Position numbers and translations under genes: made by a program
Shown: in pieces, positions 1 to 8,783 of the stretch
Layout of the letters: the number at the start of each line of letters is the position of its first letter
Numbering within the stretch: the stretch's first letter is position 1
Assembly (NCBI RefSeq): GCF_013927005.1
Contig: NZ_CP055930.1
Coordinates: 4,588,001-4,652,000 of the forward strand
DNA: 64,000 nt
Direction of reading: 5' to 3'
Origin: Enterobacter sp. RHBSTW-00175
Lineage (GTDB): Bacteria; Pseudomonadota; Gammaproteobacteria; Enterobacterales; Enterobacteriaceae
The notes under the pieces: generated by a model
Databases searched by the model: none
Told to the model about the DNA's origin: nothing
The model's input: the letters and a program-made list of their open reading frames with translations, nothing else

Positions 1-222
1 CAGAATGGGTTCATCGCTGCGGGTTAAGCGCTCAACTGATTTTTGCAGCTTTTGCGCGCGAATATACCCGGCGAGGGGATACCCCGTATGTTCTTTGAAC
101 AGGCGCTGGAGGTGCCATTTTGAGTAGCCGGATCGCCTGGCGACGGACTCAATGTCCAGACGGCTATCCAGGTTGTTGTCGATCCAGTCAAGTAAATCAT
201 GCATAAATGCGCCAGTGTTCAT
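1..222 (-). CDS. rarA: AraC-family regulator RarA-like, 3' end outside window
   Basis: The first 74 codons of a MarA/SoxS/RamA-type single-domain AraC activator are visible. The helix-turn-helix stretch YSKWHLQRLFKEHTG is typical of this group. It is transcribed away from oqxA, the position of RarA beside oqxAB in Klebsiella and Enterobacter, where RarA activates the pump. The start is ATG at 222; a second Met at codon 7 is a possible alternative. The C-terminal half runs off the left edge, so the identification rests on the N-terminal motif and the neighbour. Confidence 0.85.
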   Translation of the reverse strand, partial: MNTGAFMHDLLDWIDNNLDSRLDIESVARRSGYSKWHLQRLFKEHTGYPLAGYIRAQKLQKSVERLTRSDEPIL

Positions 223-369
223 CTGGTTACCCCACGCAGTATATCTAAAGGTATCTTTGTTTGTTGCATTAAAGAGTGGTGCGTTTTTGTATTAATTGCA
301 AGTTTTATTGTTGCATTTACGGTCTGAACCGAAACGGGTCTTTTCACATTGGATCAAATAGCACATAAA

Positions 370-413
370 GTGCAACAATTATTCTTGCACTTAGTTAAGC
401 GCCTTCCTACAAT
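370..413 (+). promoter_or_regulatory. oqxAB promoter with overlapping inverted repeat
   Basis: A strong sigma-70 promoter is readable: TTGCAC (385-390), 17-bp spacer, TACAAT (408-413). An inverted repeat GTGCAA-N9-TTGCAC (370-390) covers the -35 element, a good position for a repressor such as OqxR. The operator assignment is inference. The rest of the 223-558 gap is AT-rich and holds no gene. Confidence 0.65.
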
Positions 414-558
414 CGCCGCGAATAGTGTATTTGCGACTGTTACAGTTTTGTGGCGATGAACGACACAAATGGCCTTAAGCCAGCTACCGGACAAAGGAAG
501 TGGCGCGGTGTCTCCTGCTGCGTCTTGCCCGGCTGCTACTAATACCGGAATAAAAATA

Positions 559-1734
559 ATGAGCCTGCAAAAAACCTGGGGTAACGTTTATCCGAGCGCG
601 TTGGGAGTGATGTTGCTCTCCGTGCTGCTCGTCGGATGTGATAACAGCGTCGCGCAAAACGCCGCGCCACCTGCGCCCGCCGTCAGTGCCGCTGACGTGG
701 TCGTGAAATCCATTAGCCAGTGGGACAGTTTTAATGGCCGGATTGAAGCGGTGGAGAGCGTTCAGCTGCGCCCGCGTGTTTCCGGCTACATTGATAAAGT
801 GAATTACACCGACGGCCAGGAAGTGAAGAAGGGCGAGGTGCTGTTCACCATTGATGACCGAACCTATCGCGCGGCGCTGGAACAGGCGCAGGCGAACCTG
901 GCGAGGGCCAAAACGCAGGCCAGCCTGGCGCAAAGTGAGGCTAACCGTACCGATAAACTGGTCAATACCAATGTGGTTTCCCGTGAAGAGTGGGAGCAGC
1001 GTCGTTCGGCTGCCACTCAGGCGCAGGCCGATATTCGCGCCGCGCAGGCAGCGGTTGACGCCGCGCAGCTCAACCTGGATTTCACCAAAGTCACTGCACC
1101 TATCGACGGCCGCGCCAGCCGGGCGTTGATCACCAGCGGTAACCTGGTCACTGCGGGCGACACCGCCAGCGTGCTCACCACGCTGGTCTCGCAGAAAACG
1201 GTTTATGTTTACTTTGACGTGGACGAGTCGACCTACCTTCACTATCAAAATCTGGCCCGCAACGGGCAGGGGGCATCCAGTAATCACATGGCGCTTCCTG
1301 TTGAGATTGGCCTGACGGGCGAGGAGGGCTATCCCCATCAGGGCAAAGTGGACTTCCTTGATAATCAGTTAACGCCGAGTACCGGCACGATCCGTATGCG
1401 CGCACTGCTGGATAACGCGCAGCGGCAGTTCACGCCGGGACTTTTTGCCCGCGTACGCCTGCCGGGTAGCGCGGAATTCAAAGCCACGCTTATCGACGAC
1501 AAAGCGGTGCTGACCGATCAGGATCGCAAATACGTTTATATCGTGGATAAAGAAGGGAAAGCACAGCGCCGCGACATTACGCCGGGGCGTCTGGCAGACG
1601 GTTTACGCATCGTGCGGCTGGGGCTGAACCCTGGCGATAAAGTCATCGTCGATGGTTTACAAAAAGTGTTTATGCCGGGGATGCCGGTTAACGCGAAAAC
1701 CGTTGCCATGACCGCCAGCACCGCCCTTAACTGA
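559..1734 (+). CDS. oqxA: OqxA, periplasmic adaptor of multidrug RND pump
   Basis: Membrane-fusion lipoprotein of 391 residues that links the OqxB inner-membrane pump to an outer-membrane channel. The N-terminus has a lipobox (LLVGC) followed by lipoyl/alpha-hairpin segments (RPRVSGYIDKVNYTDGQ; repeated Ala/Gln-rich coiled coil at about residues 100-190) and a beta-barrel domain. The sequence closely resembles the OqxA I recall from Klebsiella. I chose ATG 559 (MSLQKTWG) over the upstream in-frame start at 469 because it gives the family length and puts the lipid-anchored signal at the N-terminus. OqxAB exports quinolones, olaquindox, nitrofurantoin and chloramphenicol in relatives. Confidence 0.96.
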   Translation: MSLQKTWGNVYPSALGVMLLSVLLVGCDNSVAQNAAPPAPAVSAADVVVKSISQWDSFNGRIEAVESVQLRPRVSGYIDKVNYTDGQEVKKGEVLFTIDDRTYRAALEQAQANLARAKTQASLAQSEANRTDKLVNTNVVSREEWEQRRSAATQAQADIRAAQAAVDAAQLNLDFTKVTAPIDGRASRALITSGNLVTAGDTASVLTTLVSQKTVYVYFDVDESTYLHYQNLARNGQGASSNHMALPVEIGLTGEEGYPHQGKVDFLDNQLTPSTGTIRMRALLDNAQRQFTPGLFARVRLPGSAEFKATLIDDKAVLTDQDRKYVYIVDKEGKAQRRDITPGRLADGLRIVRLGLNPGDKVIVDGLQKVFMPGMPVNAKTVAMTASTALN

Positions 1735-1758
1735 TCCCTTGACCTGAGAATCCAACCC

Positions 1759-4700
1759 ATGGACTTTTCCCGTTTTTTCATCGACAGGCCGATTTTTGCC
1801 GCCGTCCTGTCGATTCTGATTTTTATCACAGGATTGATCGCCATCCCGCTGTTGCCGGTAAGCGAATATCCTGACGTCGTGCCGCCAAGCGTGCAGGTGC
1901 GCGCGGAGTACCCGGGCGCTAACCCGAAAGTGATTGCTGAAACCGTGGCGACGCCGCTGGAAGAGGCGATCAACGGCGTTGAGAACATGATGTACATGAA
2001 ATCCGTCGCGGGCTCGGACGGCGTGCTGGTGACCACCGTAACCTTCCGTCCGGGGACTGATCCGGATCAGGCGCAGGTTCAGGTGCAAAACCGGGTCGCG
2101 CAGGCCGAGGCACGTCTGCCTGAGGATGTGCGGCGTCTGGGCATTACCACCCAGAAACAGTCGCCGACGCTGACGCTTGTGGTGCATCTGTTTTCGCCTA
2201 ACGGTAAATACGATTCCCTGTATATGCGTAACTACGCCACGCTGAAAGTGAAGGATGAACTGGCGCGTCTGCCCGGTGTCGGCCAGATCCAGATTTTCGG
2301 CTCCGGCGAATACGCGATGCGCATCTGGCTGGACCCAAACAAGGTGGCGTCACGCGGGTTGACCGCCTCGGATGTGGTCACGGCGATGCAGGAGCAGAAC
2401 GTGCAGGTTTCTGCCGGGCAGCTTGGCGCCGAGCCGCTGCCGAAAGAGAGCGATTTCCTGATTTCCATTAATGCTCAGGGCCGTCTGCATACTGAAGAAG
2501 AGTTTGGCAATATTGTCCTGAAAACGGCGCAAGACGGTTCAGTCGTGCGCCTGCGCGACGTGGCGCGTATCGAAATGGGCTCCGGCAGCTATGCGCTGCG
2601 TTCTCAGCTGAACAATAAAGACGCGGTCGGGATTGGTATCTTCCAGTCACCGGGGGCAAACGCCATCGACTTGTCTAACGCGGTGCGCGCCAAAATGGAC
2701 GAATTGTCCACGCGTTTCCCGGCAGATATGAAGTGGGCGGCACCTTACGATCCGACGGTGTTTGTCCGCGACTCCATCCGTGCGGTCGTACAAACGCTGC
2801 TGGAAGCGGTCGTGCTGGTGGTGCTGGTGGTTATTCTGTTCCTGCAAACCTGGCGTGCGTCGATCATTCCGCTGATCGCGGTGCCGGTATCAGTGGTGGG
2901 TACCTTCAGTATTCTCTACCTGCTGGGCTTCTCGCTAAATACCCTGAGCCTGTTCGGGCTGGTGTTGGCCATCGGTATCGTGGTGGATGACGCCATCGTG
3001 GTGGTAGAAAACGTCGAGCGAAATATTGAAGAGGGGCTTGCTCCGCTTGCGGCGGCGCATCAGGCGATGCGAGAAGTGTCCGGGCCGATTATCGCGATTG
3101 CGCTGGTGCTGTGCGCGGTGTTTGTGCCGATGGCGTTTCTTTCCGGCGTTACCGGTCAGTTCTACAAGCAGTTTGCGGTGACAATTGCGATTTCAACGGT
3201 GATCTCCGCCATTAACTCGCTGACGCTCTCTCCGGCGCTGGCGGCACTGCTGTTGAAGCCGCACGGTGCGCCGAAAGATTTTCCGACCCGACTTATCGAC
3301 CGTCTGTTCGGCTGGATTTTCCGTCCGTTTAACCGCTTTTTCCACCGCAGCTCGAACGGCTATCAGGGGCTGGTGGGTAAAACGCTGGGCCGACGCGGCG
3401 CGGTGTTTGCGGTGTATCTGCTGCTGCTCTGTGCGGCGGGCGTGATGTTTAAAGCGGTACCCGGCGGGTTTATTCCGACGCAGGATAAGCTGTACCTGAT
3501 TGGCGGCGTGAAAATGCCTGAAGGTTCATCACTGGCGCGCACCGATGCGGTGATCCGCAAAATGAGCGAAATAGGGATGAATACCGAAGGCGTGGACTAT
3601 GCGGTCGCGTTTCCGGGGCTGAATGCATTGCAGTTCACCAACACGCCGAATACCGGAACGGTCTTCTTTGGCCTGAAACCGTTCGATCAGCGTAAACATA
3701 CTGCGGCGGAAATTAACGCTGAGATCAACGCCAAGATTGCGCAAATTCAGGAGGGCTTTGGCTTCTCCATCCTGCCTCCGCCGATTTTAGGGCTGGGTCA
3801 GGGGTCGGGTTATTCCCTGTACATCCAGGATCGCGCGGGTCTGGGCTATGGCGCGCTGCAAAACGCGGTGAACACCATGTCAGGTGCGATTATGCAGACG
3901 CCGGGAATGCATTTCCCGATCTCAACCTATCAGGCTAACGTTCCGCAACTGGACGTACAGGTCGATCGCGATAAGGCGAAAGCGCAGGGCGTGTCGCTGA
4001 CCGATCTCTTTGGTACGCTGCAAACCTATCTGGGCTCGTCGTACGTGAATGACTTCAACCAGTTCGGGCGTACCTGGCGCGTGATGGCGCAGGCAGACGG
4101 GCCGTTCCGCGACAGCGTGGAAGATATCGCGAATTTACGCACCCGAAATAACCAGGGCGAAATGGTGCCGATTGGCAGTATGGTGAAAATCACGACCACT
4201 TACGGCCCGGATCCGGTGATCCGCTACAATGGCTACCCGGCGGCGGATCTGATTGGCGATGCCGACCCGCGCGTGCTCTCGTCCTCGCAGGCGATGACGC
4301 AGCTGGATGCGATGTCTAAACAAATCCTGCCGAACGGGATGAATATTGAATGGACGGACCTGAGCTTCCAGCAGGCCACGCAGGGTAATACGGCGCTGAT
4401 CGTCTTCCCGGTCGCGGTGCTGCTGGCGTTCCTGGTGCTGGCGGCGCTGTACGAGAGCTGGACGCTGCCGCTGGCGGTTATCCTTATCGTTCCGATGACC
4501 ATGCTGTCCGCGCTGTTTGGCGTCTGGCTGACCGGTGGCGATAACAACGTGTTCGTGCAGGTGGGGCTGGTGGTACTGATGGGGCTGGCGTGTAAAAACG
4601 CGATCCTTATCGTGGAGTTTGCCCGCGAGCTGGAAATTCAGGGCAAAGGCATTATGGAAGCTGCGCTGGAGGCCTGCCGTTTGCGTTTACGCCCGATTGT

Positions 4701-4911
4701 GATGACCTCCATCGCCTTTATTGCCGGGACCATTCCTCTGATCCTTGGCCACGGCGCGGGGGCAGAAGTGCGCGGCGTTACCGGGATCACCGTATTCTCC
4801 GGGATGCTGGGCGTGACGCTGTTTGGTCTGTTCCTGACGCCGGTGTTTTACGTGACGCTGCGTAAATTCGTGACGCGCGGCAAAGTGGAAAGAGAAGTTC
4901 TGCCTGCGTAG
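1759..4911 (+). CDS. oqxB: OqxB, RND multidrug efflux transporter
   Basis: Inner-membrane proton-driven pump of 1050 residues, the usual length for HAE1-RND transporters. It begins with the N-terminal motif FFIDRPIFAAVLS. The paired aspartates of the proton relay in TM4 (DDAIVVVENVERN) and the second repeat of the TM bundle near residue 870 (ALYESWTLPLAV) are present. It lies 24 bp behind oqxA in one operon and ends at a strong terminator. OqxAB is chromosomal in Klebsiella and many Enterobacter, so its presence here does not imply a plasmid. Confidence 0.97.
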   Translation: MDFSRFFIDRPIFAAVLSILIFITGLIAIPLLPVSEYPDVVPPSVQVRAEYPGANPKVIAETVATPLEEAINGVENMMYMKSVAGSDGVLVTTVTFRPGTDPDQAQVQVQNRVAQAEARLPEDVRRLGITTQKQSPTLTLVVHLFSPNGKYDSLYMRNYATLKVKDELARLPGVGQIQIFGSGEYAMRIWLDPNKVASRGLTASDVVTAMQEQNVQVSAGQLGAEPLPKESDFLISINAQGRLHTEEEFGNIVLKTAQDGSVVRLRDVARIEMGSGSYALRSQLNNKDAVGIGIFQSPGANAIDLSNAVRAKMDELSTRFPADMKWAAPYDPTVFVRDSIRAVVQTLLEAVVLVVLVVILFLQTWRASIIPLIAVPVSVVGTFSILYLLGFSLNTLSLFGLVLAIGIVVDDAIVVVENVERNIEEGLAPLAAAHQAMREVSGPIIAIALVLCAVFVPMAFLSGVTGQFYKQFAVTIAISTVISAINSLTLSPALAALLLKPHGAPKDFPTRLIDRLFGWIFRPFNRFFHRSSNGYQGLVGKTLGRRGAVFAVYLLLLCAAGVMFKAVPGGFIPTQDKLYLIGGVKMPEGSSLARTDAVIRKMSEIGMNTEGVDYAVAFPGLNALQFTNTPNTGTVFFGLKPFDQRKHTAAEINAEINAKIAQIQEGFGFSILPPPILGLGQGSGYSLYIQDRAGLGYGALQNAVNTMSGAIMQTPGMHFPISTYQANVPQLDVQVDRDKAKAQGVSLTDLFGTLQTYLGSSYVNDFNQFGRTWRVMAQADGPFRDSVEDIANLRTRNNQGEMVPIGSMVKITTTYGPDPVIRYNGYPAADLIGDADPRVLSSSQAMTQLDAMSKQILPNGMNIEWTDLSFQQATQGNTALIVFPVAVLLAFLVLAALYESWTLPLAVILIVPMTMLSALFGVWLTGGDNNVFVQVGLVVLMGLACKNAILIVEFARELEIQGKGIMEAALEACRLRLRPIVMTSIAFIAGTIPLILGHGAGAEVRGVTGITVFSGMLGVTLFGLFLTPVFYVTLRKFVTRGKVEREVLPA

Positions 4912-4930
4912 GAACGATGCAGATAATAAA

Positions 4931-4964
4931 AAACCGCCTTCACAGTGAAGGCGGTTTTTTTTCG
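4931..4964. terminator. Bidirectional terminator between oqxB and oqxR
   Basis: A GC-rich stem (ACCGCCTTC / GAAGGCGGT) with a 5-nt loop is followed by a T-run on the plus strand and preceded by an A-run (T-run for the minus strand). It serves the convergent genes oqxB and oqxR. Confidence 0.9.
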
Positions 4965-4978
4965 CAACAGATAAAACG

Positions 4979-5458
4979 TTAAGACGTTTTTTGATACTGG
5001 GCAATAAGCTCGGGGATCTGATCCCATCCGCTGCTATCGGCGCTTTTCACCGCTTCCAGGGCGCTTGCCACGGTATGGCGGGCTAAGACCGCTAACGACG
5101 CCTGCTCAGCTTCTTCAGAAATCGATTTAAAGTACCAGCAGGCGTTCGCGCTGACCACGCAGCGGGCCGGTACATCAGGGCGTGACGCCCACAGCTTTTT
5201 ATCTTCGATGACCGAAAGGTAGATGTCGCGCAGGGATATCTCTTCCGGCGGGCGACCAAGGTGAATTGAGCCGTTACGGCCAAGCGTTGAGACGATAATG
5301 CCGTCACGCGTGAGCGGAACCATCAATTTGCGGATGAAGCTCGGGTTTGCTTCCAGGCCGTAGGCCAGAATTGCGCTCGTCGAACGTTCACCCAATTGCT
5401 CCGCCATCGCTACGCTGAGAACCATCTGCAAAGCTGTCGGGAAGCGGTAATCTAACAT
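4979..5458 (-). CDS. oqxR: OqxR, Rrf2-family repressor of oqxAB
   Basis: Rrf2-type winged-helix regulator of 159 residues starting MLDYRFPTAL. The N-terminal DNA-binding domain (PSFIRKLMVPLTRDGIIVSTLGRNG) is clear. The cysteines at about residues 95 and 100 are not in the cluster spacing of IscR. Start ATG 5458 is preceded by AGGACAG at good spacing; a much longer in-frame extension to 5743 is not supported. It lies immediately downstream of and convergent with oqxB, as OqxR does in Klebsiella, where its loss raises pump expression. Confidence 0.9.
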   Translation of the reverse strand: MLDYRFPTALQMVLSVAMAEQLGERSTSAILAYGLEANPSFIRKLMVPLTRDGIIVSTLGRNGSIHLGRPPEEISLRDIYLSVIEDKKLWASRPDVPARCVVSANACWYFKSISEEAEQASLAVLARHTVASALEAVKSADSSGWDQIPELIAQYQKTS

Positions 5459-5674
5459 TTTTCTGTCCTGGGTTACGGTGAATCTTGTTCTTTTTGGCAC
5501 CGCAGAGGTGAATAAGCAATAAACAACAATATAACAAATACGGTAATTATTTTGAAGCAATCTGCGGCATTCGTGATCGAACATCATATTCTTTTCACGC
5601 GAATGCGCGATGCGGGAAGCCCACCGCCACCACGAGCCATCGTCATCAGAGCCTGATTCTGTATGGTAGCTCGA

Positions 5675-5733
5675 TTGTGCTCTGTTGTGATGTTTTGTGA
5701 TTTGTTTTATGCTCTTTTGTGATGCTTCGTGAG
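5675..5733. repeat. Helically phased TTGTG repeats upstream of phosphoribosyltransferase gene
   Basis: TTGTG(A/C) occurs at 5675, 5685, 5695 and 5717, with a degenerate copy (TTCGTGA) at 5726. The spacing is near one or two helical turns. TTGTGATG-centred 17-bp units at 5685-5701 and 5717-5733 are 32 bp apart. It is the main feature of the 5459-5818 gap and looks like a multi-site operator. No regulator is assigned. Confidence 0.5.
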
Positions 5734-5818
5734 AGAGCGACAAGGTCTGGCCGTATTTTTCATAAGTGGGTTACCGGCCAGGGTGTTAAGACATATTCAA
5801 TAAAGGAACGTAACTAAA

Positions 5819-6343
5819 ATGAAACATCCACATGCCGGAAAGATCATTCTCGACGAATCCGCAATCGCGGAAGGTGTCAGTATTGTTGCCGACAGGCTTA
5901 ATTCTGATTTCAGCGATGCTGTGATTATTACCGTCATACCGGGCGGTATATTTTTCACTGCTGATTTAACCAGAAAACTGAAATTTGATATTGAAATGGA
6001 TTATATTTCCTGCCCGCACACTCCCGGTGAACGTAATAATTCATCGGAGATCGTTTTCCATAATAACATCGGCATTGAAGGACGAAATGTGATTGTTATC
6101 GATGACGCGATCGAGTCGGGGGGGACGATGAAACGGCTTGTGGAGTATCTTAACGAAAAATATAACCCACAGTCAGTCTCGGTTGCCGTCCTTTTCGTTA
6201 AGCCCGGACGCGTATCCATTCCTGCACACTGTTATTACGCTTATGAAATGGAGAATGATGATTTGCTTATAGGGTACGGGATGCCCTGGCAGAACAAGTT
6301 CCGCAATCTGCCCTGTGTGGCTCAACTGAACAAAGACCACTGA
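5819..6343 (+). CDS. Phosphoribosyltransferase (hypoxanthine/guanine type)
   Basis: Type I PRTase of 174 residues. The PRPP-binding loop is visible at about residues 91-104 (VIVIDDAIESGGTM), with two acidic residues followed by the Gly-Gly-Thr turn. The N-terminal PGGIFFTADLTRKL segment corresponds to the HPRT loop that binds pyrophosphate. The length and layout match Hpt-like purine salvage enzymes, but it differs from the housekeeping hpt and gpt and the base specificity cannot be read. It is a single gene with a long upstream region containing phased repeats, which suggests a dedicated regulator. Confidence 0.8.
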   Translation: MKHPHAGKIILDESAIAEGVSIVADRLNSDFSDAVIITVIPGGIFFTADLTRKLKFDIEMDYISCPHTPGERNNSSEIVFHNNIGIEGRNVIVIDDAIESGGTMKRLVEYLNEKYNPQSVSVAVLFVKPGRVSIPAHCYYAYEMENDDLLIGYGMPWQNKFRNLPCVAQLNKDH

Positions 6344-6365
6344 ATCGGCTTCGGGTTAATTCAGC

Positions 6366-6902
6366 TTACGACATCAGCCGATAGTGCGACTGCACCAGAC
6401 CCGAAGGGAAGCTGCGGCTGGATAATAGCGTCAAATCGATATCATGGGGCAGTACTCCGAACAGAGGTTTTCCCGAACCAAGCAGGACAGGAACGATAGT
6501 GATAACGATATCGGCAACCAGACCTTCGCGCAGGAACGACTGTATTAACTGCCCACCATCGATATAGACCCGATGCACGTTCTTCTCCTTCAGTTCAGCA
6601 AGAGCCTCCCTTGGCGTGCGGCATGAAAACTGCACTTTACCCTTCAGCGCCTCGGGTACGGGGGTATCGGTTAGCTGCCGGGAAAGCACCAGTACGGGTC
6701 GATCATAAGGCCATCCGTCAAAAGTCAGCACCTTCTCATAGCTGCCTCGCCCCATAATGATCCAATCTTTGTCCGCGATGAATGCGGCATAGCCATGATC
6801 TTCTGTCGGGTCATCGCGCTTCAATAGCCAGTCGATATCGCCATCCTGTCGAGCGATATAACCATCAAGACTGACCGCGATGAAAACATGTGTGGTGACC
6901 AT
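6366..6902 (-). CDS. Dihydrofolate reductase-like (RibD C-terminal family) oxidoreductase
   Basis: 178 residues with the RibD-C/DHFR fold: N-terminal FIAVSLDGYIARQDGDIDWL, the NADPH-loop IIMGRGSYEKVL, and C-terminal YIDGGQLIQSFL...ITIVPVLLGSGKPLF. These are hallmarks of the widespread 'dihydrofolate reductase family protein' whose substrate is generally unknown. ATG 6902 is used because GGAG sits at proper spacing; a TTG lies one codon upstream. It is convergent with the phosphoribosyltransferase gene, 22 bp apart. Confidence 0.85.
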   Translation of the reverse strand: MVTTHVFIAVSLDGYIARQDGDIDWLLKRDDPTEDHGYAAFIADKDWIIMGRGSYEKVLTFDGWPYDRPVLVLSRQLTDTPVPEALKGKVQFSCRTPREALAELKEKNVHRVYIDGGQLIQSFLREGLVADIVITIVPVLLGSGKPLFGVLPHDIDLTLLSSRSFPSGLVQSHYRLMS

Positions 6903-6948
6903 CAAGTGCTCCGTATTCAGGTTGCATATATCTCGTTGAGTTTAGCAA

Positions 6949-7016
6949 CGTCTGCTCCAGGCGCGAAGTGAGCAAGTTAACTAAGCTGAAGGTCCGCTGT
7001 GAGCGAGAAGCAGACA
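6949..7016 (+). repeat. Dispersed hairpin repeat, degenerate copy 1
   Basis: A degenerate copy of a repeat found at eight places between 6.9 and 36.4 kb. The 3' half (AAGGTCCGCTGTGAGCGA, then GAAGCAGACA) is well preserved; the 5' half (CGTCTGCTCC, then GCGCGAAGTGAGCA) is eroded. No coding potential is apparent. Confidence 0.6.
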
Positions 7017-7094
7017 TAAAGATGCTGCTTCAAATAGGTAATGATGATGTTCTCCTGCTGGGACAGATTGCCCCATCCCAGCACTACGGATATC

Positions 7095-7409
7095 TCAGGA
7101 TGCCAGTTTCATCATAATAAGGCCCGCGACAATCACCACCGCAGCGAGTATGCGCATCGGTGTTGCGGGTTCTCCCAGAAAATACAGGCCAGCAACAAAT
7201 GAACCTACTGCCCCTATCCCTGTCCAGATGGTATAGGCCGTTCCCAGCGGTAATGAGCGCATTGCCGCTGAGAGTAAGGCAAAACTCGCTATCATCCCGA
7301 CGAAAGTCACTATCGAGTACAGTGGGCGGGTAAATCCATCGGACAACTTCATTGCATAAGCCCATACAACTTCAAGTAAACCTGCAGCAGCCAGCATTAG
7401 CCAGGCCAT
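7095..7409 (-). CDS. gdx: SMR-family guanidinium exporter (Gdx/SugE type)
   Basis: Four-helix small multidrug resistance protein of 104 residues. The essential membrane glutamate is E13 (AGLLEVVWAYAMK). The run SLPLGTAYTIWTGIGAVGS is the signature of the SugE/Gdx branch, not the EmrE branch. Gdx proteins exchange guanidinium for protons. ATG 7409 has GGAG 8 bp upstream; a longer in-frame start at 7478 would run through the riboswitch and is rejected. The mRNA leader carries a guanidine-II riboswitch, which strongly supports guanidinium as the physiological substrate. Confidence 0.93.
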   Translation of the reverse strand: MAWLMLAAAGLLEVVWAYAMKLSDGFTRPLYSIVTFVGMIASFALLSAAMRSLPLGTAYTIWTGIGAVGSFVAGLYFLGEPATPMRILAAVVIVAGLIMMKLAS

Positions 7410-7431
7410 AATTTCTACTCCTATATAGGTC

Positions 7432-7474
7432 CGGGTCGTCCCGTTGAGAGCCTCTGATGTAACGGGTCGTCCCG
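7432..7474 (-). promoter_or_regulatory. Guanidine-II (mini-ykkC) riboswitch upstream of gdx
   Basis: On the minus strand two identical 12-nt hairpins, CGGG-ACGA-CCCG, lie at 7463-7474 and 7432-7443, separated by 19 nt. Paired stem-loops with ACGR tetraloops are the definition of the mini-ykkC motif, which binds guanidinium at each loop. The second hairpin ends 22 nt before the gdx start and just before the GGAG ribosome site, consistent with translational control. Confidence 0.93.
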
Positions 7475-7511
7475 CCACGGCCTGAATGCAGTGAAATGTC
7501 TGCTTAAATCG

Positions 7512-8723
7512 TCAGTAATCAGTTTTAATCCACGGCCTGGTGCGGGCCACGATAGAAATAACCAGTATTGCCGAGAGAGAACACAAGCTTAAAATCAGTG
7601 GTGTATAAGCCCCCAGTAGCATCAATTGGCCTGCAGCAGCAGTGCCAAGCGATCCCGCAGTAATCTTCATCGCACCAACCCAGACAAAAACCTGCCCCCG
7701 GCAGGAAGGAGGAGAGTATTCACTGCGTGCAGCAAGCGTAGCGGCGAAGAAGGCGGCATTAAGCATTCCGGTGATGAAGAAGCAGACGAACACTGGCAGA
7801 AAGCTGCTGACTATAAAAATGGAAAGCAACCCTGCAACAATCAGCCCGCCGGTACACAGCATCAGCCTGTCGGGTTCACCTCTTAGCGGAATAACCATCA
7901 GGCACACTGATCCTGTAAGATTACCTGCCCCATAGGCCACAGTGAGAAAAGCGGCCGTGGCTGCAGGCACACCCAGAACATCCGCCAGGTTCACCGCAAC
8001 AACGGGCAGGACGGCAACAGCAAAAGCCACAGCCATTGTCAGATATATGGTCCTGCGTAGCTGCGTGTGCCTAATCATCAAACCCACTGTTGCGATGGCA
8101 CTGGTAACTTTTGTAGCCTTGCCTGTGTTTGCTACCTGTGAAACCGGTAGCCGCATGATAAAGAAAGCGGCAAGAACAGTACCAACAGCCAGAAGGTAAA
8201 ATGCCGCAGAAGGCGAAGCCCAGGCGGAAATAGCGGCTACGGCCGAAGGGCCAATTGTGCCGCCGAAACCGTAGGTTGCCACATCAAGACCCTGAGCCCG
8301 ACGCTGGCTCCTCTGGTCTGGCCCTGCAATGGCAGGCAGGAAAGTACTAATTCCACCGGTCAGTAGAGGGCCGCAAAGTCCTGCGGTGATAAGAAGTAGT
8401 GCGGTCAGAAGCAAGGGGACGTGGCCAAAAGTCGCTGTCATTAATGCGGTGATAACGGCATAGGCCAGGCAAGCCGCTGCGATAACCCTACGCCCATCGC
8501 TGGCCGTATCTATACAGCGGGCAATAAACGGCCCCAGCATATGGGGGAGAGTTATGCAGGCTGCCATCCACCCTGTTACCGTGAAATACTGTTCAGATGA
8601 CTGGCACAGTAAAATCACCGCCAGCACTCCGCCACCATCAGCAATGCGTGCCAGCATTGCTGCACTGGCATAGCGTGCAAGACCTGCTTTAGCAGGCGTT
8701 TTTGGACAGCTAAGGGTAGTCAT
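7512..8723 (-). CDS. MFS transporter, 12 TM
   Basis: Major facilitator of 403 residues with about 12 hydrophobic segments. The cytoplasmic loop between TM2 and TM3 (ARCIDTASDGRRVIAA) fits the MFS motif A only loosely. It is the last gene of a minus-strand unit with the DapA-like and B3/B4 genes (gap of 60 bp to 8784). The substrate is not readable. By context it may move the substrate or product of the DapA-like lyase. No good Shine-Dalgarno is visible before ATG 8723. Confidence 0.8.
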   Translation of the reverse strand: MTTLSCPKTPAKAGLARYASAAMLARIADGGGVLAVILLCQSSEQYFTVTGWMAACITLPHMLGPFIARCIDTASDGRRVIAAACLAYAVITALMTATFGHVPLLLTALLLITAGLCGPLLTGGISTFLPAIAGPDQRSQRRAQGLDVATYGFGGTIGPSAVAAISAWASPSAAFYLLAVGTVLAAFFIMRLPVSQVANTGKATKVTSAIATVGLMIRHTQLRRTIYLTMAVAFAVAVLPVVAVNLADVLGVPAATAAFLTVAYGAGNLTGSVCLMVIPLRGEPDRLMLCTGGLIVAGLLSIFIVSSFLPVFVCFFITGMLNAAFFAATLAARSEYSPPSCRGQVFVWVGAMKITAGSLGTAAAGQLMLLGAYTPLILSLCSLSAILVISIVARTRPWIKTDY

Positions 8724-8783
8724 GAAGGTTATTGCCCGGTCAGATTGCAGAAGGACCGACTGACTGCCGGTCCTCAGTGTCGG

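Noticed and set aside
484..1338. 284-codon minus-strand frame opposite oqxA
   Set aside because: It mirrors the codon structure of a clearly recognised gene and shows no family resemblance or ribosome site.
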